This document shows, piece by piece, positions 9,351-18,398 of a stretch of 64,000 nt of DNA. How positions within the stretch are numbered: position 1 is the first letter of the stretch; the number at the start of each line of letters is the position of its first letter. A program made the translations under genes and the position numbers. The stretch is taken from contig NZ_MRCB01000004.1 of the NCBI RefSeq assembly GCF_001904635.1, positions 159,284 through 223,283 of the forward strand. Reading direction: 5' to 3'. Source of the stretch: Hydrococcus rivularis NIES-593. Its GTDB lineage: Bacteria; Cyanobacteriota; Cyanobacteriia; Cyanobacteriales; Microcystaceae. The notes under the pieces are model-generated. The model worked only from the letters and a program-made list of their open reading frames with translations. It had not been told where the DNA came from and ran no database searches.

Positions 9351-10565
9351 TTATTTAGTTTTCTTAGTTTCTTGTTCCTGCTTAATTATTTTGACTAATT
9401 CAGCATCATTGGGATTAGCTTTTACCCACTTTTCTCGATTGGCTCGAATTTTTGCTAAATGAGACTCTATATTGTCTGGTGTAAGGTAGACCCCAAAATC
9501 TTTAGGTACCTCAACTTTTTTGTAAGATAGAATGCGATCGAGAACTAAATTGCCGATCGCTTCTTTATAATGAGAACTATCGATGTAATTTTTCATCTTC
9601 TCGCTGACTGGTTCTGTTGTAATGCTGTTATAGTCAGAAAAATCCCAGACGGGCAAAATTTTGACAACTTCTCGCTTCCATTGCTCTAAAATTTGCCATT
9701 GTCCGGCGGCATAAATTGCCTCCGATTGGGTAACATGAGCGGGAGAGATAAAACCGATTAAAGTAATGCCGCGTTCTCGGCACAGATTGACAATCTCTCT
9801 TAAATCATCTAAGTATTGTTGCGAGAGCTTATAGTTGCTGTGAACGTTGAAATAAACCGCGATCGATTTCTTAAATTCTGTTAAATTTTTATCTTTGTCT
9901 CCTCGCTGAAGGCGCATGAAGCCGTTGGGATAATAAATATCGCGATCTGAATTAGTTCTGTTAGCTTCAATAGTCTTTTCGCTCAAAGATAAAGTATCTA
10001 ATGAGAAAGTCGTATTAATAAAATCTTGAGAAGTTATTGCCTGTTTTTCTAACCTTCCTTCATCAAACCCCGGTTGATTTCCTAGCTCCTGATTGAACAT
10101 AATAAAATCGAGACCCAGAATAACTAACTTAAGGTCTTTTTGATTTTTTATCGCATGTTGTAAGTAGCGCAGCGTTTCATAAGTATTAGCGCCATTGAGT
10201 CCGAGATTGTAAGCAGGTTGCTTGTCATCGAGTGCCGAATAAGTAGGATTCAATCCGAGATTCATTCTTGAAGATCCCAGAAAAATTGTAACGGGTTTGA
10301 TGCGCGTAATTGCGATCGCTTTAAATAACCTCTGGTGTTTCCATTTTTCGGGTTTTGACTGGTTAAATTGAGTAAAAGTAGGGCTATTATAAATCCCGTA
10401 AGGATCGACAGCGATATTAAAAATCCCAACTGAAATTAAGGGAACTAAAGCCGTCGTCAAAAAGATTAAATTAAAACGACGATATTTAGCTTTCTTCTGG
10501 TTGACTTTCTTCTTGCCAATTAGAAAATCTGATAAAGCAAACTTTAATCGACTGTAGGCACTCAT
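9351..10565 (-). CDS. Membrane-anchored SGNH/DUF1574-like protein, MBOAT partner
   Basis: The protein (404 residues from ATG 10565, with a GAGG box 8 nt upstream) has one N-terminal membrane helix (about 33-55) and then an extracytoplasmic domain. It carries a GSSR block at the place of the SGNH nucleophile, an NLGLNGAN block and a late DSSHY block that supplies the D-x-x-H pair. This is the AlgJ/AlgX/DHHW-type arrangement, in which the SGNH protein completes acetyl or acyl transfer to a secreted glycan after an MBOAT protein has moved the acyl group across the membrane. It immediately follows the MBOAT gene, consistent with a two-component O-acylation system. Confidence 0.82.
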   Translation of the reverse strand: MSAYSRLKFALSDFLIGKKKVNQKKAKYRRFNLIFLTTALVPLISVGIFNIAVDPYGIYNSPTFTQFNQSKPEKWKHQRLFKAIAITRIKPVTIFLGSSRMNLGLNPTYSALDDKQPAYNLGLNGANTYETLRYLQHAIKNQKDLKLVILGLDFIMFNQELGNQPGFDEGRLEKQAITSQDFINTTFSLDTLSLSEKTIEANRTNSDRDIYYPNGFMRLQRGDKDKNLTEFKKSIAVYFNVHSNYKLSQQYLDDLREIVNLCRERGITLIGFISPAHVTQSEAIYAAGQWQILEQWKREVVKILPVWDFSDYNSITTEPVSEKMKNYIDSSHYKEAIGNLVLDRILSYKKVEVPKDFGVYLTPDNIESHLAKIRANREKWVKANPNDAELVKIIKQEQETKKTK

Positions 10566-10579
10566 TGCGACAACCTCTG

Positions 10580-12061
10580 TCAAAACTGGAAGTAGAGAAA
10601 TTCGGACACACGATTAAGTGATAGTAAGGATAAGCTAGTAATCATTCCCACCCATATCGCCCACCACCACGTTGGCTTAAGTTTCTGAATTATTTGCTGC
10701 GTATTTGGTAATAAAGTGACGCATAATGTTAGTCCAGCCAAGATGTAAATGCTCAAGATTCTACTGTTATTAATTTCTGGAAGATAGGTAAAATTTTTCC
10801 AGTTTTGAAGCTGCAAGCCAAACTGATTTAAGAAAGATAATTTACCTTGAGGATTGCCAGGTAACACAATGCCTTTCATGCCTGTCATCGCTTTGATAAT
10901 TTCTGCTGCATCGTGAAAATTCATCGCCCTAAATAAAACCCAACTAAATATGACAGCCAAAAAAGTTATTAACCATCCCAATAATTTTGGTAAAGGAATA
11001 TTTAATTTTCGCCATCCATGATTGATAGATAAATAGGCACCGTGCAATCCTCCCCACACAACAAAAGTCCAGCCCGCACCATGCCATAAGCCGCCCAATA
11101 ACATAGTCGTCATAAGATTAACATAGCGGCGTATTTGTCCTCGGCGACTGCCTCCCAATGGAATGTATAAGTAATCTCTCAGAAAGTTTGATAAAGTAAT
11201 GTGCCAGCGCCGCCAAAAATCGATAATAGAAATAGCTTTGTAGGGCGAATTAAAATTAATGGGAATGCGAATATTGAACATCAATCCCAAACCAATCGCC
11301 ATATCCGAGTAGCCAGAAAAATCGAAATAGAGTTGAAACGTATAGCTTAAAGCACCTACCCAAGCCTCAAGAAAAGTAACCGCATCGGCATTATTAAAAA
11401 CCAAGGCAACCCATGGCGATAGATGATCGGCAATCAATACTTTTTTAGCTAACCCCAAACCAAACATTGTTAAACCTAAAGCAAGATTTTTTTGAGAGAA
11501 AAGAAAGCTTTTTAGCTGGTGAAATTGGGGAATGAGTTCATCGTGACGGAGAATTGGTCCTGCAATGAGTTGAGGGAAAAAACTGATAAATAATGTATAA
11601 GTTACTAAATCATATTTATTGCCTTTGGTTTCTCCTCGATAGGCATCTACTAAATAAGCTATCTGGGTGAAAGTATAGAAAGAAATTCCCGGCGGTAAGA
11701 CGACCCTTGGAGAGCTAAAATTAGTCTGAATTACGCTATTGATAGAAGAGAGAAAAAAATTAGCATATTTGTAGTAGCCAATAATAGCTAAATTAAGAAT
11801 AATACCGATTAAAATAATAATTTTTGCTCGTGTGCTAACAGGTTTACTTGAGGCTATGAGTTCGCCTAGTTGATGGTTAATAATAATAGAAATAACCATC
11901 ACTAGCAGATTAGTAAAATCCCAATAGCCATAAAAAAATAGCGAACTGACAGTCAGCCAAATTAAAGCGGCTTTAATTAAACGAAAGCGAGAGAAACTAA
12001 AAAATATTAGAAAAGTTATTGGCAAAAAAGCAAAGATAAAAACATAAGAGTTAAATAGCAT
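10580..12061 (-). CDS. MBOAT family O-acyltransferase (AlgI-like)
   Basis: The 493-residue polytopic protein opens with the family signature (MLFNSYVFIFAFLP), carries YFDFSGYSDMAIGLGLM in the middle and has the conserved membrane histidine in GGLWHGAGW (about residue 328-336). Length and topology match AlgI/PatA/DltB-type acyltransferases, which pass an acyl group from a cytoplasmic donor through the membrane to a periplasmic SGNH partner. The partner is the next gene (9351-10565). No alginate biosynthesis genes are present, so the acceptor is more likely a surface polysaccharide or glycolipid made by the surrounding glycosyltransferases. Confidence 0.92.
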   Translation of the reverse strand: MLFNSYVFIFAFLPITFLIFFSFSRFRLIKAALIWLTVSSLFFYGYWDFTNLLVMVISIIINHQLGELIASSKPVSTRAKIIILIGIILNLAIIGYYKYANFFLSSINSVIQTNFSSPRVVLPPGISFYTFTQIAYLVDAYRGETKGNKYDLVTYTLFISFFPQLIAGPILRHDELIPQFHQLKSFLFSQKNLALGLTMFGLGLAKKVLIADHLSPWVALVFNNADAVTFLEAWVGALSYTFQLYFDFSGYSDMAIGLGLMFNIRIPINFNSPYKAISIIDFWRRWHITLSNFLRDYLYIPLGGSRRGQIRRYVNLMTTMLLGGLWHGAGWTFVVWGGLHGAYLSINHGWRKLNIPLPKLLGWLITFLAVIFSWVLFRAMNFHDAAEIIKAMTGMKGIVLPGNPQGKLSFLNQFGLQLQNWKNFTYLPEINNSRILSIYILAGLTLCVTLLPNTQQIIQKLKPTWWWAIWVGMITSLSLLSLNRVSEFLYFQF

Positions 12062-12114
12062 TTTTGTTTTTAAATATTAAAGCAAACTTTCTTAAGAATT
12101 AGGGAAAATTTTAG

Positions 12115-13275
12115 TCAGACTACTAGAGAATACCCACAACTCCAAAAGACCATTAAAAACCCTTGTATCAAAGCTAAAGATAAAGTTACAACTTGGTCAA
12201 ATAAACGATTACTTGCTAGTTTAGCTAACAGAATATAAAGAGTAAAAATCGGTAAAATAAACCGAGGCATAGAATCTATTCCAGCGAGAAGAGGTACTAC
12301 TATCGAGTAGATGCCAAATATCCAGTAGGAGACTGGGATTTTTCGGAAAAATATGCATAAAAGACCTAATGCAGCTATCGAAAAAGTCGATTCCAACAGA
12401 GTTTTTATTTTGAATAAATTACGCACATTTGGTTGAAGAAAACCTTTACGCAAGCCATTTACTATTGCCGATAAAGGATCGGATAGACTTCGATTCCAAG
12501 CTGATTGAATGTTTGAGAAAGCAAAGAAATTGCTCGTCAAGTGATAGTTATACAAAACAAATAATGATAACCCTAAAGGAATTAATAGTAAAAATAAAAT
12601 ATCATATCGAATCTTTTTCAACTGAAATTCTTGACTCTGAAGATACTCGTAGAGCATGGGAACAACGATCAGAACCCCAACACTTCTCGTCAAAGCTAAA
12701 AAGAAACCAGCTATCCCTACCAATAACCACTGCTTTTTCTCAGCAAGATAAAAACATAGAATAGCTAACATTAAATAAAGAGATTCCGTAAAAACCCCCG
12801 ATAGAATAAAACCAGTTGGCGACACTAATAAAAATTTGACAGACTGCAAAGCATTTTCTCGGTCGGATTTTAACTGAACTAATCGATAGAGTAAATAACA
12901 AGCAATAATTAAGCAAACATTAGAAATAATAATCCCAGCGATAAAATATTTTCCTCCCATGACGGTTCCAATTAGTCTCATTAACATGGGATAAAGCGGA
13001 AAAAAAGCATAATTAGCTTGAGTTTCGGAGAAAGAAGTTCCAACTTCGGCTGAATAACCGCCTTCGGCAATATCTATGTACCAATATGAATCCCAAACTC
13101 CCCAGATGTCTAACCAAAGTTGAGTGGAGTAAATGTATTGTTTGCCGTACTGTCGTTCTAGGAGAGAACGCGAAATAACTCCAATAATAGTTAAAATGAG
13201 TCTAGTAGAAAGAAATAATAAAAGAATGTATTTTAGTTCTGGCAGATTTTTCTTTAGGGTAGCGGCAATCTTCAT
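12115..13275 (-). CDS. PIG-V-like membrane mannosyltransferase
   Basis: The 386-residue protein has about 9-10 membrane helices. After the first helix come a WDSYWYIDIAEGGY block (about residue 60-73) and FFPLYPMLMR (about 91-100). These are the diagnostic motifs of the PIG-V/GPI mannosyltransferase 2-like GT-C family, common in bacteria with unknown acceptors. The aspartate in WDSYWY is the presumed catalytic base. It lies between the MBOAT gene and a GT39 pseudogene, on the same strand, in the envelope block. Confidence 0.8.
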   Translation of the reverse strand: MKIAATLKKNLPELKYILLLFLSTRLILTIIGVISRSLLERQYGKQYIYSTQLWLDIWGVWDSYWYIDIAEGGYSAEVGTSFSETQANYAFFPLYPMLMRLIGTVMGGKYFIAGIIISNVCLIIACYLLYRLVQLKSDRENALQSVKFLLVSPTGFILSGVFTESLYLMLAILCFYLAEKKQWLLVGIAGFFLALTRSVGVLIVVPMLYEYLQSQEFQLKKIRYDILFLLLIPLGLSLFVLYNYHLTSNFFAFSNIQSAWNRSLSDPLSAIVNGLRKGFLQPNVRNLFKIKTLLESTFSIAALGLLCIFFRKIPVSYWIFGIYSIVVPLLAGIDSMPRFILPIFTLYILLAKLASNRLFDQVVTLSLALIQGFLMVFWSCGYSLVV

Positions 13276-13312
13276 TAATTTATATCCCCTCGTGCCATAT
13301 TATTGTTAATCC

Positions 13313-14193
13313 TCATGTTTTCGCTTTAATAATTTCGATTAGCTTAAAATGCTCGATACCGCGATTATCTTTAATGTTATAAACTTCTTTCCAGTTATAA
13401 CCTTTCGCAGCTAGTTCTGAAACCTTTTCTGGACGAAGAATAAATAAACATCGCTCGTCTAACTTGCTCTGTTTGGAAAGGGACATTAGACGGTATTTGC
13501 CAAGCGCGTATATTTTATCGCGCGAACCGCCAATCCAAGGAGGAATGGGAGACTTCTGATATTCCTGCGGCGAGTATTGGGTGTAGAAAGGAACTTTGGC
13601 AATAAAATCCTGAATGGCAAAACAGTTGCTATTGCTGTCGCTATTAAGGACGACGCAAGTATATGAGCTTTTTTGAGCAAAAGCGATCGCTTCTCCCATA
13701 CCGTATTGCCAGTGTATAGCAGCTTCAGTGGGATACTCAAAGAAATAGCGCTTGACGAATATTGTTAGACTGGCTACAACGATAAACAAAGCCGCGACTA
13801 TCAACAGCTTTCTTCTAGCAATTCCGATTAGCTCTATTAATCGAACAGCACCGTAAGCAGAGAAAATAGCAAATACAGGTGCGCCTACCAGTGCTCTCAA
13901 AGAACTTGCAGCTCCTACCAATGCAGCAGGAAGTGGATAGAGTAGCAGCCACAAGAATAAGATAGCTCTTTCTTTTTTAGTCTAAACTCCAGGAAAAAAG
14001 TAGGAAGAAATTTACCATAGCGATCGCGTAAAGTTTCAAGAATAGAGTAAGCTTCATACCCATCAGCCGCTTCATCGCAGTTAAATCCTTGGGGAATCGC
14101 ATCTAAAAATAGCAGTCTCAGCAGAGCTGCGATCGCTAAAATAATTAGCAGATAAATTCCGGTATTATCTCTAGCACTCTTGCCGCTCGACAT
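13313..14193 (-). pseudogene. GT39-like glycosyltransferase pseudogene (internal deletion plus frameshift)
   Basis: Two out-of-frame pieces of one membrane glycosyltransferase are abutted. The N-terminal piece (14193 down to about 13985) has the first helix and the NCDEAADGYEAYSILETLRDRYG motif region of GT39 enzymes. The C-terminal piece (about 13980 to 13313) resumes with KKERAILFLWLLLYPLPAAL, the last membrane helices and the soluble tail. About 250-300 central codons are missing and the frame changes at the join, with a TAG stop in the second frame. No single reading frame gives a working enzyme. The N-terminal open frame would run only 92 residues. Confidence 0.85.
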
Positions 14194-14230
14194 AGCTTAC
14201 TTTCAAATTTAATAGATTGCCAATCCTAAC

Positions 14231-16120
14231 TTATTTGGAATTAGAGGGATCGGAGCAAGATTGTTGCCAAGGTAGCGTTTTTTCTACCGTTTGAGTCTCG
14301 CCGGGAGGAACAGTTCTTTCGCTCATAAAATAAATGTCAATCCTCTCTAATTTTTGGGAATTTTTAGGGGTTGCATTCCAATTTCGACATAAATATGCTC
14401 CATAAAAAGGATAAAGCGCTTTGCCAATGCCGCGATTGAGATTGATAAAATAAGTCCGCCATTGCATATTTCTATAAAGTGCATTGCGCTGACCGATTGT
14501 TGGCTTCTCCCAACTCACCGAACCGCTATCTTTGAGGACATCAATTGTCGTGCCATCTTTAAGTTTCCCTTCAATAACGTGCCATCCATCATCTCTCGGC
14601 GGTGCTGGTGCAAAAATACTCCAAGATTGATCTAATCGCGTTACGCGACTGAGAATATCGAGTTGTTGAATCGTTCGTCTCTTGAAAAATTTATCGGTTG
14701 CACTAACCCAATCATTTTTAGGTTCTTCTCTTCTCGCAACTGTTTGTTCGACAAAACTTTTTAGATTCCAAAGCGAGGTGTAAATTAATAGGAATAAAGT
14801 AACAATATTTAGCCACAAAGAAGACCGGATTGCTAACGGGCGAAATTTAAACAGTCTGGTAAACATGCCTGCCGTTTGCCGATTAGAAGCAATCGTCTCA
14901 TAAAACTTAGTTCCTACAGCCATTAAAGGTCTCCATTTAAGGATGGGGGCGAGAAACCAAAAGACGGGAGATAAGCTACAAACATACGCGATCGCTTCCC
15001 ATTTATAATGCCGATTTTCCTGCCAATCGACCACAACCCAAGAATTTTTTTCCTGCATATCGGCATAAATTGAAGGGTCATCTTGTGCTACCAATAACGG
15101 TGTTTTGGGTAAAATTAAAAAAGTACGTAGAAAATGAACGACCTTTTTACAAAATCCGCAGTCTGCATCGTAATTAATTCTCAATCCAGCACGCTGGGGA
15201 GTATATAGTTTCTTCGCCAGTGCATCCCAAATATTAGTCGGAATAAAAACTAACCAACTGGAAATACTTAAAAAGGGAAAAATTCCCAATTCAAAACACA
15301 ATCCGAAAGAAATATGCAAAAGAATAAAACAGACAATAGCAACGCAACGGAAAAAGCTGTTATAGAAGGGAATAAAAATCATCAAAGGACCCAACCACTC
15401 AAACCAAAGAGCAGATAGGGTTAGCAACCTTAACAACTCAACGGGAAGACTTAAAAGCCATTGACCGAATGCCGTTCCGTATTGGTCGAAACTCAACGCA
15501 TAATAAACCGCATCCCCATCAGGAAACCAAAGTTCGCTTTTGGTTTTGTATGCCGCCGACCAGATATAGATAAAGCAAATTTGCACCATGAAGGCAAAAG
15601 TTGCCCCAGAAACTACCCGCTTAGGCAGGGGGTTAGGAGAAGAATTCAAGGCGCTGTCGATGGAATAACAAGCTCCCAGAGGCAAAAATATCGCCCAGAA
15701 AAGCAACGCCCTCAACACGTCGTCGGCGGCAAAAATGAGAGCGGGGTTGCGGTTGTGAATAGAGATAATCATCGCCCAAGTCGCGATCGTTGCCAGTCTG
15801 GTGCGGTATCCGACTAGCATTACTAGGACGAAAAAGATAGCTAACAAAAATATTAGCCCTTGGACGAAGGGCTGACCGCTTATCGATAAAAACGACCAAT
15901 GCCAGGGACTAGAAAGAATGCGATCGAGGGCAGTGCGAGGCAATACGCCAGCATCGCTGTAATGTGCCGTCAGGTCGCCAAAACGGATGATGAGATCGGT
16001 AAGAACGACTAGGGCTAAACCAATGCGAAATAAGGCGAGCGATCGCAGGTCAAAGCCCAAGACTTCCTCGATCTTGGCAGCTAATTGATTTTTTGCTCTT
16101 TTTTCCTCGCTGGCAGTCAT
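14231..16120 (-). CDS. HTTM domain protein fused to a DCC (DUF393) thiol-disulfide domain
   Basis: The 629-residue protein (ATG 16120, GAGG box 11 nt upstream; a TTG at 16144 would add 8 residues) has an N-terminal multi-helix HTTM region related to vitamin K-dependent gamma-carboxylases (about 20-300). Next comes a soluble DUF393/DCC domain with NYDADCGFCKKVV (about 317-329), whose CxxC-like cysteines define the family, and then a further helix and an extracytoplasmic tail. HTTM and DCC genes are often neighbours; here they form one polypeptide. The reaction is unknown. It is the first gene of the long minus-strand envelope block. Confidence 0.82.
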   Translation of the reverse strand: MTASEEKRAKNQLAAKIEEVLGFDLRSLALFRIGLALVVLTDLIIRFGDLTAHYSDAGVLPRTALDRILSSPWHWSFLSISGQPFVQGLIFLLAIFFVLVMLVGYRTRLATIATWAMIISIHNRNPALIFAADDVLRALLFWAIFLPLGACYSIDSALNSSPNPLPKRVVSGATFAFMVQICFIYIWSAAYKTKSELWFPDGDAVYYALSFDQYGTAFGQWLLSLPVELLRLLTLSALWFEWLGPLMIFIPFYNSFFRCVAIVCFILLHISFGLCFELGIFPFLSISSWLVFIPTNIWDALAKKLYTPQRAGLRINYDADCGFCKKVVHFLRTFLILPKTPLLVAQDDPSIYADMQEKNSWVVVDWQENRHYKWEAIAYVCSLSPVFWFLAPILKWRPLMAVGTKFYETIASNRQTAGMFTRLFKFRPLAIRSSLWLNIVTLFLLIYTSLWNLKSFVEQTVARREEPKNDWVSATDKFFKRRTIQQLDILSRVTRLDQSWSIFAPAPPRDDGWHVIEGKLKDGTTIDVLKDSGSVSWEKPTIGQRNALYRNMQWRTYFINLNRGIGKALYPFYGAYLCRNWNATPKNSQKLERIDIYFMSERTVPPGETQTVEKTLPWQQSCSDPSNSK

Positions 16121-16144
16121 GCTGCAATAACCCTCGGTAAACAA

Positions 16145-16825
16145 TTAGCATTTAGCCAACAATTTTCGCATTAGATTATCGACTCGGCAAGCTAATTCGG
16201 AACTTAAAGTTCTACAGATCTTCTCAAATGGTTTCTTGAAGATAATTTTTTCTCTTTTTTTCTGGTTTTCTATATCTCATTGCCTCAGAAGCCTTTTTGT
16301 CCATCTCAAATAGCATTAAGTAAACGCTGCTTAAAATGGGTTATCGACAATGATTAATTAAATATATTTTTAAAAAAGTCAAATTTTATCTTTAATCGAG
16401 AAGTATAATTTACTAGGAAATAACTATTACCCACTTCCAGTTTTACTTTGTTATTAAGTGCTTCTACTTTTGGAGCTAATCGAGTAAGTAAATCTTAAAT
16501 AGGGTAGGATGTCTCATTGAGATACCTTCAGCTTCAGCTACTTTCTGTGCGTTTCGGCATTAACTTGAATCAAATCGCTCGATGCATGGCTCTAATCTCG
16601 GTACGAACCCTACGCAATTTAAATTTTTATCAAAAAAATGGAAATAAAAGTTGATAATTTCAGGTCACATATCTCCACATTGGTCAAGGTTTGGGAATTT
16701 GAGAATAGGCAAATTAAATCTCTCAAAACTAGCTAGAAAAAGTCAATGTGCAGCTTAATACTTTTTCGATCGCTTCTGAAAGAGTAAGCTTTTCTTTCAG
16801 ATTGAGTTGTTCGCATTTCCCTATT
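16145..16825. other. AT-rich non-coding interval, divergent upstream region
   Basis: About 680 bp separate the HTTM-DCC gene from the response regulator gene, which are transcribed divergently. The region is AT-rich, with runs of A and T around 16340-16400 and 16620-16650. I see no convincing gene, tRNA or strong hairpin. It probably contains both promoters. Confidence 0.5.
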
Positions 16826-17437
16826 ATGATTCGCATTCTAATCGTTGACGATCTCTTAACCATTCGGGAAATTTTGACTGAAGCTTTAGCCGTCGAACCA
16901 GAATTCCAAATCGTAGGCACGGCTTGTGACGGAGTTGATGCCATCGAGAAAGTCGATTGTCTCAGACCAGATGTCGTGCTTATGGATGTAGAGATGCCCA
17001 AAATGGATGGATTGAATGCTACTCAAATTATTTCTCAACGATGGGGACAGGTAAAAGTATTAATTTTGACCGTTCACGAATGCGAAGAATATTTCGATCG
17101 CGCCGTGCAAGTGGGAGCTAAAGGCTATTTTCTCAAGACAACTCCCACAGAGGATTTAGTCCGGGCAATTCGCTATGCGGCTCAAGGCTATTTCCAACTT
17201 CCTTTTGACTTGGTGAATAAATATCTCTCAAAACTCGTCGAAGTGCAAGCGACTTTCAACGAGTTAGCTTCCCTAAAACAAGTGATTCAGACGCAATTGG
17301 AACAATGCAAGCAATTCAGCTACCTGTCAGGGGAAAAGTGTCTCCAAATCGAGCAAGAACTTCACAAACAGCAAAAGATGATAAGCGTTTATTTTCACCA
17401 GAGCCAAACCGAACAAGACTGGCACAGAATCAAGTGA
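16826..17437 (+). CDS. Response regulator receiver protein with coiled tail; probably frameshifted at its end
   Basis: From ATG 16826 the 203-residue protein is a CheY-like receiver domain with the acidic pair D8/D9, phospho-acceptor D54 (LMDVEMPKMDG) and the conserved lysine in YFLKTT (about 104). A glutamine-rich helical segment follows (about 135-203). There is no helix-turn-helix. The frame stops at 17437, but the overlapping frame continues for 45 codons with a strongly hydrophobic helix, followed by a terminator. The intact protein was therefore probably a membrane-tethered response regulator. The longer open frame upstream of 16826 is not used because the receiver fold starts at this ATG. 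Confidence 0.8.
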   Translation: MIRILIVDDLLTIREILTEALAVEPEFQIVGTACDGVDAIEKVDCLRPDVVLMDVEMPKMDGLNATQIISQRWGQVKVLILTVHECEEYFDRAVQVGAKGYFLKTTPTEDLVRAIRYAAQGYFQLPFDLVNKYLSKLVEVQATFNELASLKQVIQTQLEQCKQFSYLSGEKCLQIEQELHKQQKMISVYFHQSQTEQDWHRIK

Positions 17438-17571
17438 ATCAACACTTAGTTCATTTGAAAAAAGATTTACTTGGTATGAGACGGACGCTTTGGGTATTGA
17501 TAGGAATTCTTCTCTCACTACTGTCGTTTGGTTTGGCTTTGGGAATAACTCTTTGGTTGAAAAGGTCTTAA
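17420..17571 (+). other. Out-of-frame C-terminal membrane segment of the preceding response regulator
   Basis: In the frame one base away from the response regulator, about 50 codons encode a polar helix (NQHLVHLKKDLLGMRR) running into a 25-residue hydrophobic helix ending in LWLKRS. It has no own start or ribosome site. A single-base change near 17415-17425 would join it to the receiver protein. The alternative, a separate overlapping gene, would have to start inside the receiver gene (open frame from 17305), where the translated sequence looks like an antiparallel shadow. Confidence 0.45.
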
Positions 17572-17603
17572 TCCTAATTTAAAACGATAAGGCTTGGTGC
17601 TTC

Positions 17604-17625
17604 TGACATTTTTATGTCACTTTTT
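17604..17625 (+). terminator. Rho-independent terminator
   Basis: A perfect TGACAT/ATGTCA stem with a TTTT loop is followed by CTTTTT. It lies 33 bp after the end of the out-of-frame membrane segment, so the response regulator transcript includes that segment. Confidence 0.65.
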
Positions 17626-17909
17626 CGCATCACAATAAAAGTAACAACAGTTAAGAAGTCGATCGCCCTAGAAAGGGTCACTTAAAACCGATGCACTCTG
17701 AAAATTAGAACAAGTTAAATACGTTTGAGGAAACAATCTTTTTACTCATTGAAGTTGCACGTTATATCAAATCCGATCGAACAAACACAATAACCAGTAG
17801 TGCGAGCTAGAAGCTCGCGTTCGAGCAAGCATGAAAAGCGAGCAAGACGTATGCGCTTACGCGCACTGCGCTACATATTATGGTCAATTAAACGGATTTA
17901 ATATTAGAA
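17626..17909. repeat. Intergenic region with GC-rich palindromic repeat
   Basis: The spacer contains a perfect 7-bp hairpin (GCGAGCT/AGCTCGC, 17802-17818) embedded in a run of related GCGAGC, GAGCAAG and GCGCTTACGCGC words up to about 17870. The run contrasts with the AT-rich flanks and looks like a dispersed repeat element. No coding sequence is seen. Confidence 0.5.
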
Positions 17910-18395
17910 ATGCTAAAAATTTCTCGTTTAGGAACTGTAGCTACTTTGGTTAGTACCTCGATCGCTAGCAGTTTGCTAATTTTCCCGCTTGCAAGCGCCG
18001 TTCGGGAAGGACAGGCTAATCTGTCAGCCTTAAGTGCTACCGATGAAATTGTTAACACGAGGGTGGATTTTACTGGAGTTCGATCCTTAGATGAAGCTGA
18101 AAAAATCCTGGGGATAACAGCACTGGGATTAGGAGCTGGTGCTGCTGGTATAGTTTGGCGTAGAGCAAAGGCAAAGAAGCCATTGGTTTTTAGCTCTACT
18201 CGTCTAGAAAATGCCCTCTCGATCGATCGCGCTAGCCCTCAACTGCGGCAGAAGCTGCTGAGACTGCTACATAACGATCGCCCGACTGCCAATCGCTTGC
18301 TTGCCGGAGCGCAAATCCACTATCCCAACCGTTCGGTTAATTGGTTAGTCGAGAAAGTGATTTACGATCTAGAACGCGATCGCGGTCGCTATTAA
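17910..18395 (+). CDS. Secreted or membrane-anchored hypothetical protein
   Basis: The 161-residue protein has an N-terminal signal-like helix (about 8-30, ending LASA) and a second glycine/alanine-rich hydrophobic stretch (about 69-85). A basic, soluble C-terminal half follows with an LRQKLLRLLHNDRPTANRLL segment. I do not recognise a named family. It faces the NDH-2 gene, with only 3 bp between the stop codons. It probably sits in the cytoplasmic or thylakoid membrane, with the charged tail on one side. Confidence 0.65.
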   Translation: MLKISRLGTVATLVSTSIASSLLIFPLASAVREGQANLSALSATDEIVNTRVDFTGVRSLDEAEKILGITALGLGAGAAGIVWRRAKAKKPLVFSSTRLENALSIDRASPQLRQKLLRLLHNDRPTANRLLAGAQIHYPNRSVNWLVEKVIYDLERDRGRY

Positions 18396-18398
18396 TTT

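Noticed and set aside
10580..12061. Alginate biosynthesis locus (AlgI-like gene)
   Set aside because: Only the generic MBOAT and SGNH genes are present; no alg8/alg44, epimerase or GDP-mannose dehydrogenase genes are in the window.
13915..14193. Separate 92-residue small membrane protein
   Set aside because: It carries the N-terminal motif of GT39 enzymes and runs out of frame at the point where the C-terminal piece of such an enzyme begins, so it is part of a pseudogene.
17305..17571. Independent 88-residue gene overlapping the response regulator
   Set aside because: Only the last 45-50 codons look coding; the first part is basic shadow translation of the receiver gene and no ribosome site is present. 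A frameshifted C terminus explains it better.
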